Origin: Cokeromyces recurvatus | Taxonomy: Eukaryota; Mucoromycota; Mucoromycetes; Mucorales; Mucoraceae | Direction: 5' to 3' | Length of the DNA: 64,000 nt | NCBI RefSeq assembly: GCF_025118155.1 | Contig: NW_026251391.1 | Coordinates: 561,501 to 625,500 of the forward strand | Shown: positions 59,447 through 64,000 of the stretch, piece by piece | Layout: each line of letters starts with the position of its first letter | Position numbering within the stretch: position 1 is the first letter of the stretch | Position numbers and translations under genes: made by a program | The notes under the pieces: model-generated | Database searches by the model: none | What the model was told of the DNA's origin: nothing | What the model saw: only the letters and a program-made list of their open reading frames with translations

Positions 59447-61952
59447 CATAAAAAGATCAAAATGCACCAGAGCCATCAAAAGAAGATGAAAAAAACACAG
59501 TTCGTTTATGGTCTCTTTATTGTCACACAGTGAGTCGTCAGGTGCCTATTTATACATATAACTTATCTCCTAGTACAGCCATATATCAAAAAGTGGCCAA
59601 GGAGATTATTTGTGTTCGAGAATTCAAGCAATATCTTCTGGCCATGAATTGCCGTTGTCGAGGTGCTTCAACATTACTTACAAATCTATTACATCAAAGG
59701 CAGCCAACCAATCAGTATGATGAAGGCTGGCAAGCACAATTTGGTAATAATAATAGTAATATGTATATGTGTATATATAAGCTATATTACTCATCTGTCT
59801 TATTTCATTTTTTAGATGATGGTTCATGTAATGAAATATATACAAGTAAAGCACCATTATGCGCACATGGTCTTACTTTTGCACAAGCAGTATTAGTAAG
59901 TGTGTCATGTATATATATATACATATCGTTGTACTATAACGATTGAGTTATATATGTATTTTTTTTTTTAAAAAAAAGTTTCTTTTTGAAGAAGCACAAA
60001 TTATTTTGTTTGCTATAAAAACATTCATGAGAGATAGAAACAGTTATGAGATACTACTTAATCCAAGTAATTCATATAAAATTAAACCAACAGATGAATG
60101 TGTCTTCATTGCTGAAAGTCCAAAAGAAGTACAAGATGTTTTTACCTTGGTATATATATATATATATATGTATTTATATAGGTAATATGATTCTCATTCC
60201 TCTAAATTATTAGAGTAAACAAGATTCTAGTCGATTTTCATATTATGGTATCGACAATTTAGCCTCACATAATACAACTAACAATATCAACAATTCATCA
60301 TCTACGACAGATAATACCTGCTATAATGATATAGCTGGTATTGCATCATTAAACCAAGCAACACATACAGTTCTAGCCAAAAGTTTTAAACGACAACCAT
60401 CTTCTTCAGCAACAGACACTACAATAACACAACAATCATTTTATCAGCCATCACAAACGCTTGAGCATAGTCATCATCAACAACCAAATTTAAATTACTC
60501 ATTCAGTATTGCTAAATTACCTTCCAAGCGACACGCATTATTAACCGGTAGTCGTGAACTCATAAAACGTATTGGACAACAACAGTCAATAGAAAACAGC
60601 AACAACAACAACAGCAACAACAAAACAATTCAAAACCATGATACATCAGTACCCTTTTGTTATTTATTAAACAAACCTATTGCTAGACTTAAAGAAATTA
60701 CGATACTTTCAACTGAAGGGATGAAGAATCATATCTTGGTTTGTTTACATCGCGAAATGATTAATATGTTCAAGTTTATTTATAATCTAAGATCACCTAA
60801 TATTAAGCTTGATGAGATACAAGATATAGTCTTACTTTGTGCTAAACCACCACCACAGAAAATATTTGAACTTATTAATACTTTTCCTAGAGTTTACTTT
60901 ATGGAAGTAAATTTATATGTATATTATATGATCTTCTTCTCTTTACTTATTTCATATATATATATATATATATATCTATATGTATTATAGGGTAATTGTA
61001 GAAATCCAGATGATTTACTTCGAGCAGGCATAAAAAGGGCAAAACAAGTAGTAGTAATGAGGTCTCTCATTAAAATTTATTGTATTTTGTATACATTATT
61101 TTATTTCTGGAAATTTACTTTATTCATTTATAAATAGTGAAAAAGAATATTTAGAACAATATGAACGTAATTCAGATAGTCCAGCTATGTAGGTTTATAG
61201 TCTATTTTAAAGCCCATATAACTCATATTCTTTCATTCAATATTATATGCATATATATACATATATATATATATATTGTATTGTAGAATGGCAAGTCATA
61301 TCTTGGACCTTTTATTGCAGGAAAGACAAGAAGGAGCTTATACAATTGTAAATTTAAGTAAGTATTGTATATATATATTTATAAACTATTATGTTTTTTC
61401 TTTTTCTTAAATAGAATATGTGTTTTATATACAATTATTTAAGTTGAAAAAACCAATATCCGATTCATGCATTTATTACAAGGAAAAGATGTTGCAGAAG
61501 AAATAGATGTATTCTATACACCAGCATATGCAGCAGGTGATGTAGTAGCTGACAGTCTTATTAGCAACGTACTGATAAGTCAGACCTATTATAAACCAGA
61601 TATTGTTTCAATCATCAAGACGATATGTGGAATGCCAGGACCCTTATATGATGGTTCAGCAGCCTATTTATTGTCTACTGAACCCGATATCAAGACAGCA
61701 TCTACAGCAGCACGACTTGCACCTCACCTCACAAGTATCCCTATGCCTCCAGAATTTACTGGATTGACTTTTAAGACCTTATTCAAGACCTTGTTAATTA
61801 GATATGAGGTCCTCGTCATTGGACTCTTTCGTGCACCTTGCAATCTATTAGGGAATGAACTACCGTTCGTATATGCAAATCCTGTACCTTCTTTGATTTT
61901 AAAGAAACATGATATGATTTATGTCTTTTCTCCACCTGGCTGGGTTTTTTAA
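57602..61952 (+). CDS. Slo/BK-type calcium-activated potassium channel with RCK domains
   Basis: Large multi-exon gene, about 1,100 residues. Proposed start 57602 (MKSLLFANKTIILF) spliced to VNLDLWVDLLFCLTYLFEM; an earlier start is possible. Membrane part: LFCLTYLFEM, WLICLVFTYWNT, PISLLLSFRCLIEILTT, the voltage-sensor-like FIRSWVLLLRIKSAMK, and the pore. The filter reads STVGYG, then DITPN in the next exon after a short intron. C-terminal RCK features: DGEGHVRKSIAPFILIVG, FNRENAEYRLSIVFLDS, CRGASTLLTNLLHQ, NSYEILLNPSNSYKIKP, then a Ser/Asn/Gln-rich insert, ILSTEGMKNHILVCLHREM, NTFPRVYFMEGN, AKQVVVM and GDVVADSLISNVLI. The filter TVGYGD indicates K selectivity. Neither Ca-bowl nor gating was verified. 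A T61 run lies in one intron (59386-59446). Confidence 0.88.
59386..59446 (+). repeat. 61-base T homopolymer in a channel-gene intron
   Basis: T61 preceded by a (CT)n run, ending about 10 bases before the acceptor of the exon starting with the DQNAPEP coding sequence. Position is that of an intron polypyrimidine tract. Confidence 0.9.
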
Positions 61953-62139
61953 AACAAAATAAATAAAAAGAAAGAGAGAGAGAGGGAGAGAGAAAGAAGG
62001 AAAAAAGAAATATTTTCTACAACTCTAGTAATAATCAATATATGCATACATATAAACATGTATTCATATACATGTATTTGGAATTTTTATAATACACAGA
62101 ATTTTATTTGATTTTTTTTTCTTCTAAAAATAAATTTAT

Positions 62140-63674
62140 TTATTTAATATCTTTAAGTGAATTATCACCCAAGATGGCAATAGCTGCACCTAAGCACCAA
62201 CCTGTTTCAACACCATTAATCTTTTTTGCAACAGTAAGTACTCTATCATTTGGGATTTCATAACCATAAGATAAAAGACGATAAATAAATGACAAATCTA
62301 AACACCATTCAGGACGATCTAACAATTCATCTTTTAAAGAAACATCTGTCACATTCTCTAGGAAGGCACCAGAACAAACCGATTCGGTCAAGGCTGCAAG
62401 TTGAGGTAAACGGAAGGAAGCTGGTAGACCAAGAGGTTGAGTACGATCATGGAAATAAGAGAAAATATAAATGGGGCCCCTTGTGAAGGTATCTGCAATG
62501 GGGGGCTGATAGATACCATCAAAGGAACAGGGTTGAATATCACATGACTTGTCTTTATTTAACATTAAATCAGCAATACCAAGACAGTCATCATAGGAGC
62601 CCATACCAAGGAATTGAATAGGTGTTGAAGATTTAGTATATTCCCAATTTAATCCCTCAGGTAAGCAAGCATGCAAAAAAAATTGATCTGCACTTTCAAG
62701 TTCCCTTGTCTTGTTCTCTAACAATACCTGTTGATGCATACGTTTACGAGCTTCCATAAGTCCATAACCAAGATAGGAATGTTGATATAACACATGTTCT
62801 CTTCCTTCATGTTTTAAAACATATTTAAAGTCCGTATCGAGAATCTCAGGTAAACTTCCATCCTCCAAACGATCAGGTTCAAAAACGATTTGAGTGGATC
62901 CACCCCCAAGATCCAAGACAGCGGCTGTATGAGGCGTTACAAGAGATCGTGTAGAATCAAAATTACCTAATAAGAAATTGACAGTGATCCAAGCATAGAC
63001 GCCCTCATCTCGACCCTCCATAATGGCTACACCGTCATCTCCTCCAACGATAGGGAAAGGATACTTTGCTTCAAGATGGTGACGAACTGTCTTTAAAATA
63101 GCATTGCTCTTTTCTTGTCCTAATAATCGTAGTCCAGCGGTTGCCTTGACAGCCATAGGTGTTCTCCTTTGAAGTCTTTTAGGTACAATCTTCATTGCAT
63201 CATCCAATAAGATATCTAATGAATTTGCTGCTTGTTGAGGATCATCAGGATATGCAGATAAACCGGGTATAGTTTGAGCAAACAATTCCTCTTCTTCTAA
63301 TTGAATGGGTTCATGATCACCACATTGATGAAATCGGTAAACATGAATACGTGATCCTGTAGAGCCTGCATCAATCATGACTGCATACTTTTGACATGAA
63401 TCTTTTATATATACATATAATGAAAACAAAAAATAAGATATCGCTCTTTCTTTCTTTCTTTCTCTTCATTTTTTTTTCAAGTACCTTTATCAACTAAAGT
63501 GCTATTTGAAAGTTGATTAGAGTAAAAATAAACCAAGATGGCAATAATGATCCCGATAATTGCAACACCTGTACGAATCTGTACAATATTCTTGCTTCGT
63601 TTCTGGTTTACAGTTTCATTAAATTTTCTATAAGGTGATTTTAAAAGCGGTTTATCTTTACTATTCATTGCCAT
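62140..63674 (-). CDS. GDA1: Guanosine-diphosphatase Gda1-like (GDA1/CD39 NTPase)
   Basis: Type II Golgi membrane enzyme hydrolysing GDP (and UDP) so that nucleotide sugars can keep being imported. Exon 1 (63674 down to about 63485) gives a basic cytosolic tail and one anchor span (VAIIGIIIAILVYFYSNQL). The catalytic domain exon, about 63409-62140, has the apyrase conserved regions: ACR1 DAGSTGSRIHVYRF, ACR2-type VKATAGLRLLG, ACR3 EGRDEGVYAWITVNFLLG and ACR4 LDLGGGSTQIVFEP, plus LGMGSYDDCLG. All key Asp/Glu/Gly residues are present. About 494 residues, normal for the family. Convergent with the channel gene, about 190 bases apart. Confidence 0.93.
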
Positions 63675-63762
63675 GAACTTTACTGTATATTTCCTAGTGA
63701 TATATACAAGTAAAAATAATAATAAATAAATAAAAAATAAACAAATGGAGAAAAAGAAGGTA

Positions 63763-63801
<39 letters not shown>

Positions 63802-64000
63802 TTAAGTCTTTAAAAATGAAACATTATTGTTAAAGACAACATTGTATTAAAAATAAAAAACGGACCGGATCGGTTAAATTTCGGAAGTAATAGTAAATTT
63901 CAACGCTAGTTACTGTAGCTGTTATCATCAGACTACTATAGACATTATAGAAATCTTTATATTCAACTAAAAAGTGTTTTTTTTTTAAGTTGAATATATA
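63675..64000. other. Upstream region of GDA1 with A33 tract
   Basis: No gene seen in the last 326 bases. Holds the GDA1 promoter and an A33 run at 63764-63796. Confidence 0.55.

Noticed and set aside
1..64000. CRISPR array, prophage, rRNA operon or intact retrotransposon
   Set aside because: No regularly spaced direct repeats, phage genes or rRNA sequence; no RT or integrase motifs read in the island.

Overview
This window is nuclear DNA from an AT-rich filamentous fungus, most likely an early-diverging one (Mucoromycota, probably Mucorales). Support for this: about 30 closely packed protein genes with short GT-AG introns (about 45-130 bases), long A/T homopolymers between and inside genes, classic fungal housekeeping genes, fungal-only families (Ecl1, MedA, Skt5/Chs4-like, ATP18), and a CX2CX4HX5C zinc-knuckle gene of a kind I associate with repeat-rich Mucoralean DNA. 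The lineage call is inference. No prokaryotic operon, rRNA, convincing tRNA or CRISPR array was seen.

Layout. 0-7.9 kb: IPK1 (cut by the left edge), EIPR1-like WD40 protein, STE24 CAAX protease, an Ecl1-family protein, a SENP8/NEDP1-type protease and nascent-chain complex subunit EGD1. 7.9-13.5 kb: sparse, with a proline-rich membrane protein carrying a Cys-rich tail and one unrecognised protein. 13.5-23.1 kb: SPT6, RPB9, a membrane-anchored methyltransferase and a PP1-docking leucine-rich-repeat protein. 23.1-30.1 kb: a 4.6 kb non-coding stretch upstream of a MedA-like developmental regulator. 30.9-50.6 kb: PIG-H, LST8, MEMO1, mitochondrial uL30, a Skt5-like Sel1 protein with a C-terminal CAAX box, a Nudix ADP-sugar pyrophosphatase, LARP1, ATP18, acetyl-CoA synthetase, NAXE and a bZIP factor. 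50.6-56.2 kb: a gene-poor, repeat-rich island with broken coding fragments, tandem repeats, a GC-rich patch, a tRNA-like Pol III box pair and the zinc-knuckle gene. 56.3-63.7 kb: RPS25, an unrecognised basic protein, a Slo/BK-type potassium channel and GDA1.

Functional themes: transcription (SPT6, RPB9, bZIP, MedA), TOR and translation (LST8, LARP1, EGD1, RPS25, Ecl1), prenylation and cell wall (STE24 with a CAAX-bearing Skt5-like protein), ER/Golgi glycosylation (PIG-H, GDA1), and nucleotide or acetyl metabolism (NAXE, Nudix, ACS). They are mostly a dispersed eukaryotic set, not a pathway cluster.

Most notable: the 50.6-56.2 kb island; an apparent one-base deletion breaking the end of SPT6 and a similar break in the EIPR1 homologue, both at homopolymers; very long T tracts inside introns; a channel selectivity filter split by an intron; and the long medA upstream region. 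Exon limits were derived by eye from reading frame, splice sites and remembered family patterns. They are approximate where said so.
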